Position numbers and translations under genes: made by a program. Shown one piece after another: positions 46,309 to 57,034 of a stretch of DNA of 64,000 bases. This DNA comes from Agrypnia vestita (lineage: Eukaryota; Arthropoda; Insecta; Trichoptera; Phryganeidae), in NCBI GenBank assembly GCA_016648135.1, contig JADDOH010002062.1, positions 1 through 64,000 of the forward strand, written 5' to 3'. How positions within the stretch are numbered: the first letter of the stretch is position 1; each line of letters opens with the position of its first letter. Below the pieces are notes generated by a model. It worked only from the letters and a program-made list of their open reading frames with translations, was not told the DNA's origin and ran no database searches.

Positions 46309-46512
46309 TCAAATTTCGACCACCGCTGCGCTTGCAACTATTTTTAAAACAACGTCATTACGCCCTGTTCTGTTCAAATCGCTTCTAGTTTTTTCTTGTT
46401 TGATCTTGACACGCCGCTTCTCGAATTCATTCTTGAGAGTGAATTTATTCTCCGTGGTGAAGACGGCAAACATCATTGATACAGTCCATAACCAGAGGGT
46501 AAGTTTTGGCAT
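46309..46512 (-). CDS. Candidate small ORF with signal-peptide-like start (possible alternative first exon)
   Basis: From ATG at 46512 on the minus strand: MPKLTLWLWTVSMMFAVFTT then a charged stretch (NEFEKRRVKIKQEKTRSDLN) and a stop at 46309, 67 residues. A basic residue, a 15-residue hydrophobic core and a polar continuation look like a secretory signal. It lies inside the 22.5-kb E1-E2 intron on the gene strand. A weak donor (GGGC|GTAATG) within it has the phase needed to join E2. No homology was recognised and the plus strand is open too, so this may be chance. Confidence 0.25.
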   Translation of the reverse strand: MPKLTLWLWTVSMMFAVFTTENKFTLKNEFEKRRVKIKQEKTRSDLNRTGRNDVVLKIVASAAVVEI

Positions 46513-46679
46513 TGTTTTTTCTACGTGCGCAGCCTCTTCAGATTGTACTGGGCAACTAATTTGCCTTGGAAGTCTCGGTATAGTTAAACATTCTCCAGAG
46601 CACTATTTAATAACTTGCTGCCGATTCAATCGCAAACGCAATATAATGTTAGCTAATGAGTAATAATTTTTTAGTCAAA

Positions 46680-47010
46680 TTTAAATAGTTATTTATAATA
46701 ATAAATGTAAATTAAATTGAATATTATGAATAACCAGGCCCTTTTTACAAATAGTTATCTTTTAAATTTGTTTTCATGTTAGTAGTTACTTCATTATTAT
46801 TCATTTTCCATATATAATATTTATATTTTGATTGTCTATACCTCGATTTTTGAATTTAATTTGTTAGTATACAATTGTATCTTGACAAAGGAGCTCTGAA
46901 ACATGTTGATATTTTTCAATACAAAAATGGTGAAAACAATGTTTATTTTTTAAAATTATATTAATAAGGTAATCACAAAATTATTTTGCTCTTTTTGAAT
47001 AAATTTTTTA
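46680..47010 (+). repeat. Repeat family V, copy 2
   Basis: GAATAACCAGGCCC, CAAATAGTTATC, TTTGTTTTCATGTTAGTA, GTATACAATTGTATCTTGAC and GAAACATGTTGATATTTTTC follow the order of 34440-34860. Confidence 0.65.
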
Positions 47011-47214
47011 ATCAAATAATATAATAATTATAAATAATTTAGTTAAGGAGAATGAAATTATTCAGGAATTCGTGACGTTTTTCGTTCTAACACAAATACC
47101 GCACATGAGGGGTATAAATGCAGCAATACCCTACTGAGGTGTTTCTGAGAAAAAATGCAAAAACTTGTCCCTGTTCAAGGAAATTTCTCTGGAACCTAAA
47201 AAACCTATACATCG

Positions 47215-47530
47215 TTGGAAATAAGTTTAAAAAAAACTAATCCATAAAAAACAAATTTTTATTATACTCCCTCTCTCATTGAATCAGGTTTCGTGCGTAC
47301 TGCACGCGTTGGTTTCATTACTCATTTCTATTGATTGCAATTTGATAAACCATTAAAATTTCGAAAAATCCAAAATTATACTATAATTATTAATTTTTTA
47401 AAACAAAATGTTAAATCATTTTTATCGTCGCCACGAGTCTGCCTGCAAAGTTTCAGCTCGATTAGATCATGGGAAAAATATTAAAAATCAATACGAGTTA
47501 AAAGAAAGGGAGCAAAAAAGATCGACACTT
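47215..47530 (+). repeat. Repeat family Z, copy 2 (left partner of inverted pair)
   Basis: AACTAATCCATAAAAAAC, TTATACTCCCTCTCTCATTG, TTATACTATAATTATTAATT, GTCGCCACGAGTCTGCC and AGTTTCAGCTCGATTAGATC. Its inverse lies 640 bp downstream at 48170-48520. Confidence 0.75.
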
Positions 47531-48169
47531 CAGTTTTTCTTTTATAATATTTATGTAATAGGTACGTGTATAAATAAATATTTAACTTTTGAATGTGGAT
47601 ATTGCTTTTTGCTACCAAATAGTGGAAACTGCTATTTTGCTATTTAAATAATTATATGTTGCTGCCCTTGCTGTGATGTTTCAGTCTAAAATCGACATCT
47701 TCTCTCATATTAGTATGAAACGGCTTGTAGTATGAAACACTTGGGTTGCTTGGTTTTTACACTACGAAGGTATTGGTGTTTTTTCTTTTAGCAGTGATTT
47801 ATGATTTTGGAAGGGATAGATTTATATTTCCTATATAATCTAGAATTCAATGCGCTGTTAATCAATCCTCGGTGACTGAATTCAAACATTTCTTTAATTT
47901 TTTTTGGATTCTGCTGCCTTTATTTTTATAACCCTATCTTATAAAATTATAGTTAATACACTCAATTAAGCTATACCTGAATATAATTTGTAGGGTAAAA
48001 ATTAGTAATTTATCTTTATGGAATAAAATGCTACTCGTGTGGCATAAAATATTACTATGCATACCTACATTATATCCTATACAAGAAAGTTAATCAAGTA
48101 TTATAGGCGAATTTAAATTTAAACGATACGTTTATTGTGCTGTGTTGTCAGATCTTTATTATAATTTTG

Positions 48170-48520
48170 ACTCTTGCTCCTGTTTTTACTGCCTTTCTTT
48201 TAACTCGTGGCGTCTGATTGCTTGCTTGTCTAACGAAAAAACTTTGGATCTTGGATTTTTAACCCTTTTCCCGTAATCCAATCGAGCTGAAAATTTGCAA
48301 GCAGACTCGTGGCAACGATCAAGAGGATCCATGAAATTTTTTTAAAAATTATAGTATAATTTAGGATTTTTCAAATTTTTAATGGTTTTTTCATACAACT
48401 CAGTAACTTGTATGAAAATACTCCGACGCATCTGGTAGACACGAAACCCGAAAATGAGAAAGGGAGTATTGTAAAAACTTGGTTTTTATGGGTTAGTTTT
48501 TTAAAAATTTACAATTTTTA
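48170..48520 (-). repeat. Repeat family Z, copy 3 (right partner of inverted pair)
   Basis: On the plus strand: TAACTCGTGGCGTC, CCGTAATCCAATCGAGCTGA, GCAGACTCGTGGCAACGATC, TATAGTATAATTTAGG, GAAAGGGAGTATTG and TTATGGGTTAGTTTTTT. This is the inverse of copies 1 and 2 in order. Confidence 0.75.
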
Positions 48521-48524
48521 AAAA

Positions 48525-49185
48525 CTAACGAAGGAAAAACATAAACAAATTCGTTGTTCGACTTCACGTATGATAATATGTTACAAAATTATTGTTTAAC
48601 ATCGTTACAATTATCTATCTTTCATTAAATATTATTCGCAACGCTCACTTCAAACTAAATTGATTTTTTTCCCTATTTGGATCTGTATGATATTTTCTTA
48701 GAAAAATTCTAAAAATTATTTAATTATAAGTAAATTCTTTCATAATATCAATTAAATGTTAACAAAAAATTTCTAGGAACCCTCTATTCTTCATTAAAAT
48801 TTATATTGAGTTTTTTGGTTTCCTTTCATAGAGAATAAAATTAATCAACCTGTCTTACTACTCCGAGTGGAGAAACATGTCAGTTTTAGAGAATAAATTA
48901 CATTAATAAAAAAATAATTGAAAATTATTGAAGTCAGCAGTGTATTTGTACAATATATATAAAAAATAACTTGTAAGTACCTAATGAATACCATGGAAAT
49001 TTGTTATAAGTTTTGTTAATAAGTTGTCCTTTTATGACTCGCTTTCATATACATATTAGATTGAACTGATTTTAGAAAACACGACATATCTAAAAAAACA
49101 ATATCGTGAACTAAAATTATATTTTTTCTTCTTCAACAGACAAAAAATGATTTTTTAGTGATATTATTAATAATAATTATTCAGA
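48525..49185. other. Intron sequence, no gene recognised
   Basis: AT-rich; nothing recognised. Confidence 0.5.
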
Positions 49186-49189
49186 ATTT

Positions 49190-49600
49190 CTAATCATCTT
49201 TTGGAAATGAATAATTCTTTTGATATTAATAATGGTTCACAAATTTTACATACAAATAATATAGGATTATAGTTGGATAAATAATAAATTTTCTTAATAA
49301 GAATTAGTGTTAATAATAAATTAAACATTATAAATAACCAGTTTTTTTGGCAAATAGTCATCGTTTAAATTTGTTTTCATATTGGTACTTAACTATTTAT
49401 TGATCTATCATATACTTTTTTTATTTTGTTATTGTCTTTACTTCGATTTTTAAATTTTAGTATACATTATATTCTGATGAACGTACCATAGGCTCGGAAC
49501 CATGTTGGTATTTTCACCAAATTGGTGGTAAAAACAAAGTATATTATTTTTAATTATATAAATTATTTCATTGCATAATTGTTTATTGTATTTAGTGAGC
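49190..49600 (+). repeat. Repeat family V, copy 3
   Basis: CATCTTTTGGAAATGAATAA, TTCTTTTGATATTAATAATG, TATAAATAACCAG, TTTGTTTTCATATTGGTAC and TACATTATATTCTGATGAAC follow the family order. Confidence 0.65.
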
Positions 49601-49604
49601 ACGA

Positions 49605-50455
49605 ATAATAAACCTTTTAAAATCATAAGTACGTGTGTAAAACAGGGGTAAACTTAAAATATTAAATGATATAACAAATCATACCGGCTCAAATAAAAAA
49701 TATTTTAATACTTTTATCGAATAATATATTATTATAATTTTGTCCACCTGTGAGACGCCGAAAACCAGAGAAGTATAGAATTAGATTCAGGTACCGGGAA
49801 ACTAGCAAGGATAGAACAAGTGCTCAACTCAATGAAGAAGAGTCAGAAATGCGTATCCTCGCACGTGTCGTATCACTTCTTATGAGCTTTTTGTTTAAAT
49901 ATTTAAAAGCGATGTGAAATTTAGCATTTTTTACTGTTGGAACCCGATGACATGGGTTTGGTGATTGTTATCCCAACATTAAAAAATAGGGAAACGTCAT
50001 GACATGTATAATATTCAATACAAACTTTGATTTCTGATCGCAAAGACTGTTAAGCGAAATGATAGAAATCCATTAGTCATCTATGTAGTTTTGACATCAA
50101 ATAAATAGGTAGTATCATATTATTAGGTAGTATATAATTTATATAGTATATAAATCAAATAAATAAATAAATAGTATTTTTAAGAACATCCAGATATCGT
50201 ATAGTAGAAACTATAATTCACATATGTGTAACAAAATATTGATATAACTTTTTTGAGTAAAAATGATTTATATACCCTTAACGCACAATTATTGGGTGTT
50301 GAAAAATGATAAAACACAATATTCTATGTAGACTGTACCACAGCACGCAATTTCTATTTCCGTCATGGAATTTTAATGACAAGTGTTTATAAATCTCTTA
50401 TATTCCATATTCCTCCCATTCGAGATGTCACAAATGTAAAAGTCATTAATGTAAA
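49605..50455. other. Intron sequence, no gene recognised
   Basis: AT-rich; nothing recognised. Confidence 0.5.
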
Positions 50456-50461
50456 TGAAGT

Positions 50462-50610
50462 AAGTAAGCTTGTTGGTTTTGAGGTTAGGACTCTCGCCTC
50501 GTGATCCAAAGGTCGCAGGTTCGAATCTCACTCCAGACAAACAAGTTAGTCCTTTTTTCATAGCACAAGCGTTTAGCTTAATTTGAAAATAGTAAGAATA
50601 TTGATGTGAC
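50462..50610 (+). mobile_element. tRNA-derived SINE, family A, best-preserved copy
   Basis: A-box region TGGTTTTGAGGTTAGGAC, B box GGTTCGAATCT (50518-50528), and tail GCACAAGCGTTTAGCTTAAT then GAAAATAGTAAGAATATTGA. The tRNA-like body and Pol III boxes are clear. Confidence 0.8.
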
Positions 50611-50920
50611 ACGAATTCCGTGTTCGCATCTCTATTTAAAAAGTAATTACACGGGAATAAATAAATACGTCCCGTATTTTTTAAAGTATTGGTGTCGTAA
50701 ATTTACGACTTTTTTATTTTTGAGTCTTGGGTCTCCTAAGCAGTATTGTTACTTTCAGAATAAGTCGGTTTGAAGACTATACCTAAACGCAGCACAGAAG
50801 AGAATCGACAATAATCCCCCGGAAAGTCTGAAAGAAAAGGTTTAGTTTTTAGGCGAAAACGAAGATTACAAAATAAAATTCTGAATATTCTTTCAAAATT
50901 TTTTTTAGGTACATATTTAT

Positions 50921-51130
50921 TTTCATTCAATAAAGTTGGGTAATTAGAAAATAATCAAATAAATGGTTTAAAGTCGATCTATATATTTCTTTTCATTCAA
51001 TAAAGTTAGGTAATTTGAAAATAATCAAATAAATGGTTTAAAGTCGATCTATATATTTCATTTCATTCAATAAAGTTAGGTAATTAGAAATTAATCAAAT
51101 AAATGGTTTAAAGTCGATCCATATCTCTAT
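50921..51130. repeat. Three 70-bp tandem repeats
   Basis: TTTCATTCAATAAAGTT starts units at 50921, 50991 and 51061. Each continues GGTAATT..AAATAATCAAATAAATGG and AAAGTCGATC. Few substitutions between units. Confidence 0.95.
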
Positions 51131-51134
51131 ATGA

Positions 51135-52440
51135 AAGTAAACTGTACTGAAATGAACATTTGATTTGAAACTCGATTGAAATATTAATCTGACCTCGATA
51201 TTGCACTGATATCGACATTTCAATGAACGAGCCGACAGATTCAATTACATAATTTAAATACGTGGCGTCAAAATGAAAGCTTTTAAAACAGTTCTACGAC
51301 GAAAATTGAAATTGATTAAAAAGCATGTTTTATTTTTTGAGCTTGTCATGCCGGCAAATCTTTAATGGCAGGTATTTAATGGACTGGTAGGATCCGAGAC
51401 GGAAAATATATGTTTTCGATGCAGCGGAGGTATTAAACTGTCCGAGCCTCGTGGGAACTTACGGAAAGCCAATTTCTGCAGTGCTGGAACTACACAAAGG
51501 GGAACACAAAGGCTCCGCCCGACATCCTAATCGAATCATTAATTTTGCCGACACATCACTCGGTTCACTCCCGGTACAATAGGGAAGCCATCGCTATCTG
51601 CTGCCGATTAGAAATGTCATTTTATCGTTGTGTATACTGTCATTGTTTCCTACTTTTTCAAGGAATTAGCTTCCCTTCCTTTTTACAAGCGGAATTTACG
51701 ATGAATCATTAGAGATCATAGAATAATCATATCACCAGTCGTTATAATATTATCACGTGCCGTGGCTACGGGAGACAAATGAAAACACTTGTCATTAATT
51801 AGCGATTTATTAATAAGTGAGTAATTTTTTTAATCACTTATTAATAAATCATATAAAAATTAATTATATTATTAATTTTAATCAAGGTACTTATATTGTA
51901 CTTATATTCAATAATTACACCTACATGTTTCGGAAAAACCTTTCCATAGTCAGGGTGTTTTATAAATGTCAAAATATCAAAATGAATGATATCTTTTATT
52001 TTTTGGTTTTTTAAATTATTAAAAAATTATTTTTTAATATTATTGCTAAGTTCTTGATTACACAAAATTATTGTAAAAAATTTTAGAATTGGACCAGTAG
52101 TTAAATTTAATTGATTATTAATAATATTTTGTTTACTTTTACATGCTTTACTAATTTCTAATGATTCTAAATTATCCAATTTAATAAAATAATTAATAAA
52201 AAAAAAAAGAATTAACTTTAATATTTGTTTTAAACGGTAAGTATTTTCTTCTACGTGGGTTTTATGTTCTATAAATTTGATAACAAGTATTATCTGAGAC
52301 GTAGAAAACATTCAACCCCCTTAGATGCTTTCTACAAAATTATTATCGACCAGTAACAATAGAATGTTATATAGAATGTAATATGACAATATAATATAAC
52401 AGTAGAATGTAATATGGAATGTAAAGTAGAACGTAATATA
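51135..52440. other. Intron sequence, mostly unassigned
   Basis: Apart from the LTR fragment at 51752-51850, nothing was recognised. A CATTCAACCCCCTTAG..GACCAG patch near 52308-52350 is not assignable. Confidence 0.45.
51752..51850 (-). mobile_element. LTR fragment related to 33119-33686
   Basis: ATCACGTGCCGTGGCTACGG, then GAAAACACTTGTCATTAATT parallels GTCACGGGTCGTGGCCTCAG and AAAACACTGG..TAGTTAATGA at the same end of the solo LTR. Only the end is recognisable. Confidence 0.45.
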
Positions 52441-52445
52441 ACAGT

Positions 52446-52610
52446 GGAAGACCGACGCTAAGATGGATGGATAGCGTAGAGGGGGATCTAAGAGCAATGG
52501 GTGCGACAAACTGAAAAAGGCGGGCGATGGACCGGATGGAAAGGCGAAAAATTCTGGAGGAGGCCAAGTCTCACAGTAGGCTGTAGCGCCAATGATGATG
52601 ATGATTAGTA
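52446..52610 (+). pseudogene. RTE-type LINE 3' end with ATG-repeat tail
   Basis: Reads GRPTLRWMDSVEGDLRAMGA, TN-stop, KRRAMDRMERRKILEEAKSH, SRL then stop. The G-R-P-x-x-R-W-x-D..D-L-R..M-D-R-x-x-R-R-x-x-L-E-E-A-K-x-H pattern is the usual C-terminus of RTE-like ORF2. It ends GGCTGTAGCGCCA followed by ATGATGATGATG, the typical RTE microsatellite tail. One in-frame stop. Confidence 0.85.
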
Positions 52611-52834
52611 ACAGTATAATTAAAAAGTTCCATAATGCGTTCATATTTATGGATATTTTTAACCAATATTTTTGTTTGACAAAGATTTGTAAATTTGAAA
52701 CCGCAGAAAAATGTCACACCAATTAGTTTAAGATTTAATTTGTAAAGTGAGTAAGAAAAATAAAGAATTTATAAAAAACTATAGCACTTGGAGATTGAAC
52801 AATTTTAATACACAAAGATTTTATACTGAGATTA

Positions 52835-53311
52835 GGGAATGCAATCCCGAGTCGGGACTGCTCTTTCGGGATCCCGAATATTTATGTGTTTTTTTTTGTT
52901 TATAGAGCTGAATAGCAATTAACGACAATGCCTTGCATTTTTATATCAGCAATTTAAAAAAAGTTCATTATTTAATCATTGCATAAAAGTTTTTGTAGGC
53001 GTTTTTCCATGCATCAATCGGTCAATGTAGTAGAGTAAAAACTACTAACTAGTACCTAGTAGTTTTTATTACTATGTTAGGTTGATAAAATACAGCAAAT
53101 ATTATTCGAAGCTACTTTCATTATATGAATGTGACATGAACATAAGTTTTAAGTACTTACTAAAAGCTCTATAGACATATACAATTAAACATACAAAACA
53201 TAAAAAATGCTGATCAACCCCGAAAATCCCGATAATCTCGTCCGATTTTTCGTTTCGGGATTGATCTCGTAAAATGCCTCAAGATCTCGCGGGATTAGGG
53301 ATTACATTCCC
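52835..53311. mobile_element. MITE with GGGAATG(C/T)AATCCC ends and TA flanks
   Basis: The left end GGGAATGCAATCCCGAGTCG is inversely matched by GGGATTAGGGATTACATTCC at the right end, with TA at 52833-52834 and 53312-53313. Further CGGGAT words lie inside both ends. It is 477 bp and non-coding. A TA duplication suggests a Tc1/mariner relative, but the end type is not one I can name. Confidence 0.65.
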
Positions 53312-53314
53312 TAA

Positions 53315-55435
53315 TTGAGATGTCCATACCTATATAACCTATATAACTAAATTTTAGCATTTTTCAACTACGTCAAATTGTGAGTATGAAATAAGATCGC
53401 ACGCAATTTAAGGTCGCCATTTGGCTTCTGTCAAGCGGAAAATCCAGAATTTTAAAGCAAATATTGGAAGAATCAAGCTCTGCGTGTGATACACAAATAC
53501 TATGGTGCACTTGATGGGCTGGCTGAGTAATTTGATAATTTTCCTTTGAAAGTGAATAAGGTGACAACAATTTTTAAAAAAATATTTTTTTTCTGTGTGT
53601 GATGTTTTTATTTTATTTTATTTTTTTATCCGATTATCCAATTCTATTTTCTTATTTTTCGATATGAAATTTAAGAAGCAAATCGTTTACGTGCCAGCTA
53701 AATTGTTGTACGTGACATCTCTTGCACGCGTGTCCTATGTTCGCCACCACGAGTCTAGACGAATACATGACTCGTGTATAACAAGCGAATTACGATATTT
53801 TAATCAATGATTTAATTAAGAATGCAAAATAAAATAAGTGAAATTTTTTAAATATTCACAGGATTCTCATAAATAATTTCTCGAGAAAAACGAGAGATTC
53901 AAGAAATTTCATAAACAAATTCTTGAGAATAAAGAACCACAATTATTCAGAATTTCTCGAGTTTTTGAGACAAGAATAATCGAGTGATTACCATTGACGT
54001 ATTATAAATAGACACGTTATTCCCATATTATCCTGAATCCAAATGTAGCAAATGCAGAAAGATCTGGTAATTTGAAGTCACGGTGCCTAAAATAACATAC
54101 TCATTCTTTCAATAGTGTACGATACTCTATTCCTTTTTCCCCGGGACTCTTTTTTCGGCGTGCCGTCGCGTCCAATTACAAAGGTCCGTTCGATAACGAA
54201 TGCAAGTAAGGCAATTACCTTCTTTTTGACTTGCCACGATTTCACGCTTGTAACGTATCTACAGTTTATTATATCAATGGTTAGTACTATCTATACTCAC
54301 GCGAGTGATTTGAACAGCCTTTATTTTGAAACAATATGGCGAATAAGTACAATATGTAATATTTCTATCGAAAACCGTTCAATTAAATAAAAGTGTTTTA
54401 TATATTCCCTTTTATTATATGTATAAATATATTACCCAATATTTAAATATATTAAGGGAATTAGTCCTCCCTCGAGACTAATTTTATTTTGGGGGTTCTT
54501 AAGGCGTAACAACGGTCCATGATCTGGATGACTTGACGCAGCGGTCATGTCGCTGGCGTACGAAGACAGTCTCCATTTTATGCTGTCTCTGTTCTCGTAA
54601 TGTATTATCTCCAAGTTCACTCACATACAATATGAAGGTATAATATATTATCAGATTTTCCACACGTAAGCAACCGCTTTTCTCCAGCCTACCTTATTTC
54701 GCTCTTTTTTTTCCAATTCCAGAATTTACTTCCATGCTATTCTTGCTTCCTTTGGCAGATTCTTGCTGGTTATAATTGCATTCAGAGCTTTGTTTCTTGC
54801 AATTACTCTTCTTTCGACACCGTTCTCAGCCTTGTTTTCTCTAGTAAACGTACTTCTAAAGTACAAAAACTCTTCATGTGTTCAGTCAATTGAATATTTC
54901 AAAGCTTCATTTCTCGTGATGGAAACAACGTAGCGAGCTGAAAATAGTCACGTTGATCTAGAAATTTTGAACGGAGTAATTCATGCAAATATCGTGACGT
55001 CAGAGAGTTTTGGATCAGGATGCCAAGGATAATTAAACTTTAAGATATTACTCATAAAACAGGTCATTAAAGGAATAAAATGTTCACAATTCATGGTCAT
55101 TAAAGATCCCTTACTACTTAACGTCATCATTGAAACGAACATTGTCTATTTTTGGATGGACGATTGTCTTGAGTGGTAGGTACCGCTGCGGGGTCTCGCC
55201 TTATTGAGCGGCGGAATCGAAACACTGCTCGATAGTGGGTTAGCTATTTTTAGTGACCGGTGTTCTTTTTCCGTCTTCATCGATTGCTTCTCGACCAAGA
55301 TATATTACTATTTTATAACTGTAAGAAAATTACTACACTTTTTAAATTATAAAATATAAAATACCTATCTATTAAAAATAAAACTTGATTGTATGGGAAT
55401 GGAGTAACATAATGCCATGTTACCAGGACCATATT
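53315..55435. other. Intron sequence, no gene recognised
   Basis: Mostly AT-rich. A short plus-strand frame at 53595-53810 includes GTTCGCCACCACGAGTCTAG, echoing family Z. No clear gene. Confidence 0.45.
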
Positions 55436-55479
55436 AATCTTTCCCATATCGAACTAAAATTGAAATACACTTTCAGGTA

Positions 55480-56192
55480 CTGTAAATTCAGTGTACCATA
55501 ACTTAACTAAAATCAAATATGAAAATGGAATTATTGTAAGAAATAAGGAATCTACATCCAAAACCATTGAAAAATTTTACGTTTATCGCTCTTCACATCA
55601 CGTATTTACCAAAATGAGGTAAAAGAAAGATGCATATTGAACGTACGATCCAAAGAGTAACCAGAAAAATAAAAGAAATAGAAAATGCCTTAAAGCAAAT
55701 GATAAAATAATAAATAATATCGCTTGTTATTTAATAATAATAATTAAATAACAAGCGATATGCTAAAATATATCTTACGATTGGCAGAACGCGGATGTGA
55801 AAAAAGTATTTAAAAAAGGAAACAGTGATAATCTAGAAAAATATCAAACCATATGTTTGCTTTTGAATTTAAATAAATTGTAAACAAAGATCATGACGAA
55901 TCGCCTAACGCTAAAATTTGATCACTATCAACCTGTAGAGCAAGCCGGCTTCCGCAAAAGTTTTGGAACCAGAGACCACATTCAAACTCTGAGATTGCTC
56001 ATAGAGAAAACAACAGAGTATAATATACCTATACACTTAGCTTTTATTGACTATCAAAAAGCATTTGATTCAGTTGAAAGGTGGGCAATCATCGAAGCAA
56101 TCCAAAAAGCGAGAATAGACTCTAGATATATACGATTAGTAAATGCTTTTATGGATTTTATATCCTGTTGTAGAACAATAAAAAAAATATAG
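55480..56192 (+). pseudogene. RTE-type LINE reverse transcriptase remnant
   Basis: Upstream: NGIIVRNKESTSKTIEKFY (about 55510-55590), the linker before the RT. Then DWQNADVKKVFKKGNSDN, LEKYQTICLLLNLNKL, stop, TKIMTNRLTLKF (about 55770-55920). From 55893: YQPVEQAGFRKSFGTRDHIQ, and RT motif A in LAFIDYQKAFDSVERW with its catalytic Asp, ending at 56192 before motif C (YADD). Stops and a hairpin insertion at 55717-55761 break the frame. It is truncated at both ends. The style is RTE, shared with fragments at 17307 and 52446. Confidence 0.88.
55717..55761. repeat. Perfect 18-bp inverted repeat inside the RTE remnant
   Basis: ATATCGCTTGTTATTTAA and its exact complement with a 9-bp loop. It has no equivalent in the RTE coding frame, so it is an insertion or a local duplication. 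Confidence 0.85.
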
Positions 56193-56589
56193 TACGTTTA
56201 ACTCTAAAGCTGATCAGTGCACTGTTGTTTGTTCATTACAATTCAAATACGGAGAAATAAGGCACTAGTTAAATAAATAATTAATGGCTCGCGTATATGA
56301 ACGGGACTCATTAGTTTATGTTGTCTGTATGGCTACCAAGACTGACCCAGATCGATCTGTAAGACACAGAATGTTAGGCGAGAGGTGGTGAAGCATAGAT
56401 ATATGAAAAGGTTCCAATGAATTGCTTAATATCGTGCTATAGGGATGTAAACGAGTTTCTTTCACGCTACCTTAAATACCAAAAGGTTTTCAAGACTCAG
56501 GGAGGAAAAATTACGCATCCCACGCACAGTTTGGAAGATACGTAGATAAGAGACGGGATAGAGAAAGGCGGCAAATGAATCAAAAAATG

Positions 56590-57030
56590 AAAAAAATAAT
56601 TTCCAGGCGTATTCTATATTAATAATTCCTATATTATCTATATTAATAATTCGGAAGAATATCGTATATAAATTAAAAATAATATTGCTTAATATTCCAA
56701 TTTATAAATATAGAGGTACCATTTCCAGTTGCGAAATCTATGTATACTATGATGTCATGTAAAGGATTACATCGATATCTCTAGCAAAGGAAGGAAACAC
56801 ATTTCGAACAGTTTTCAAAATTTTGATAATATGTGGATGTTCTTGCGGTGGAATTTATGAACGTTACGTTGTGTGGAGTGATCACTTAAGCCAGCTCACA
56901 TACCTGTATGAGCTGGCTTAAATGATCACTTCACACAATGTAATGCCCTATAAAAACTTTCATACGTGTTTCCTACATAAATAGCTTCGTCTCAGTGAGA
57001 CATCTGTAATTTATCTTACTTGAAAAATGA
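56590..57030 (+). mobile_element. Repeat family Y, longest copy, with strong internal hairpin
   Basis: Blocks: GGCGTATTCTATATTAATAA, TTCGGAAGAATATCGTATAT, CAGTTGCGAAATCTATG, GTGGATGTTCTTGCGGTGGA, TTATGAACGTTACGTTG and GCTTCGTCTCAGTGAGACAT. At 56869-56938 a near-perfect hairpin is formed by GTGATCACTTAAGCCAGCTC and GAGCTGGCTTAAATGATCAC. Confidence 0.7.
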
Positions 57031-57034
57031 AGAG

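Noticed and set aside
46301..46663. 120-codon plus-strand frame
   Set aside because: Odd hydrophobic/Ser-rich composition typical of an antisense shadow; the minus strand is the more protein-like but is itself uncertain.
56300..56580. 3' end of the RTE remnant
   Set aside because: A few words (RDRERRQ) recall LINE ends, but the frame is broken and the rest does not match, so it was not called.
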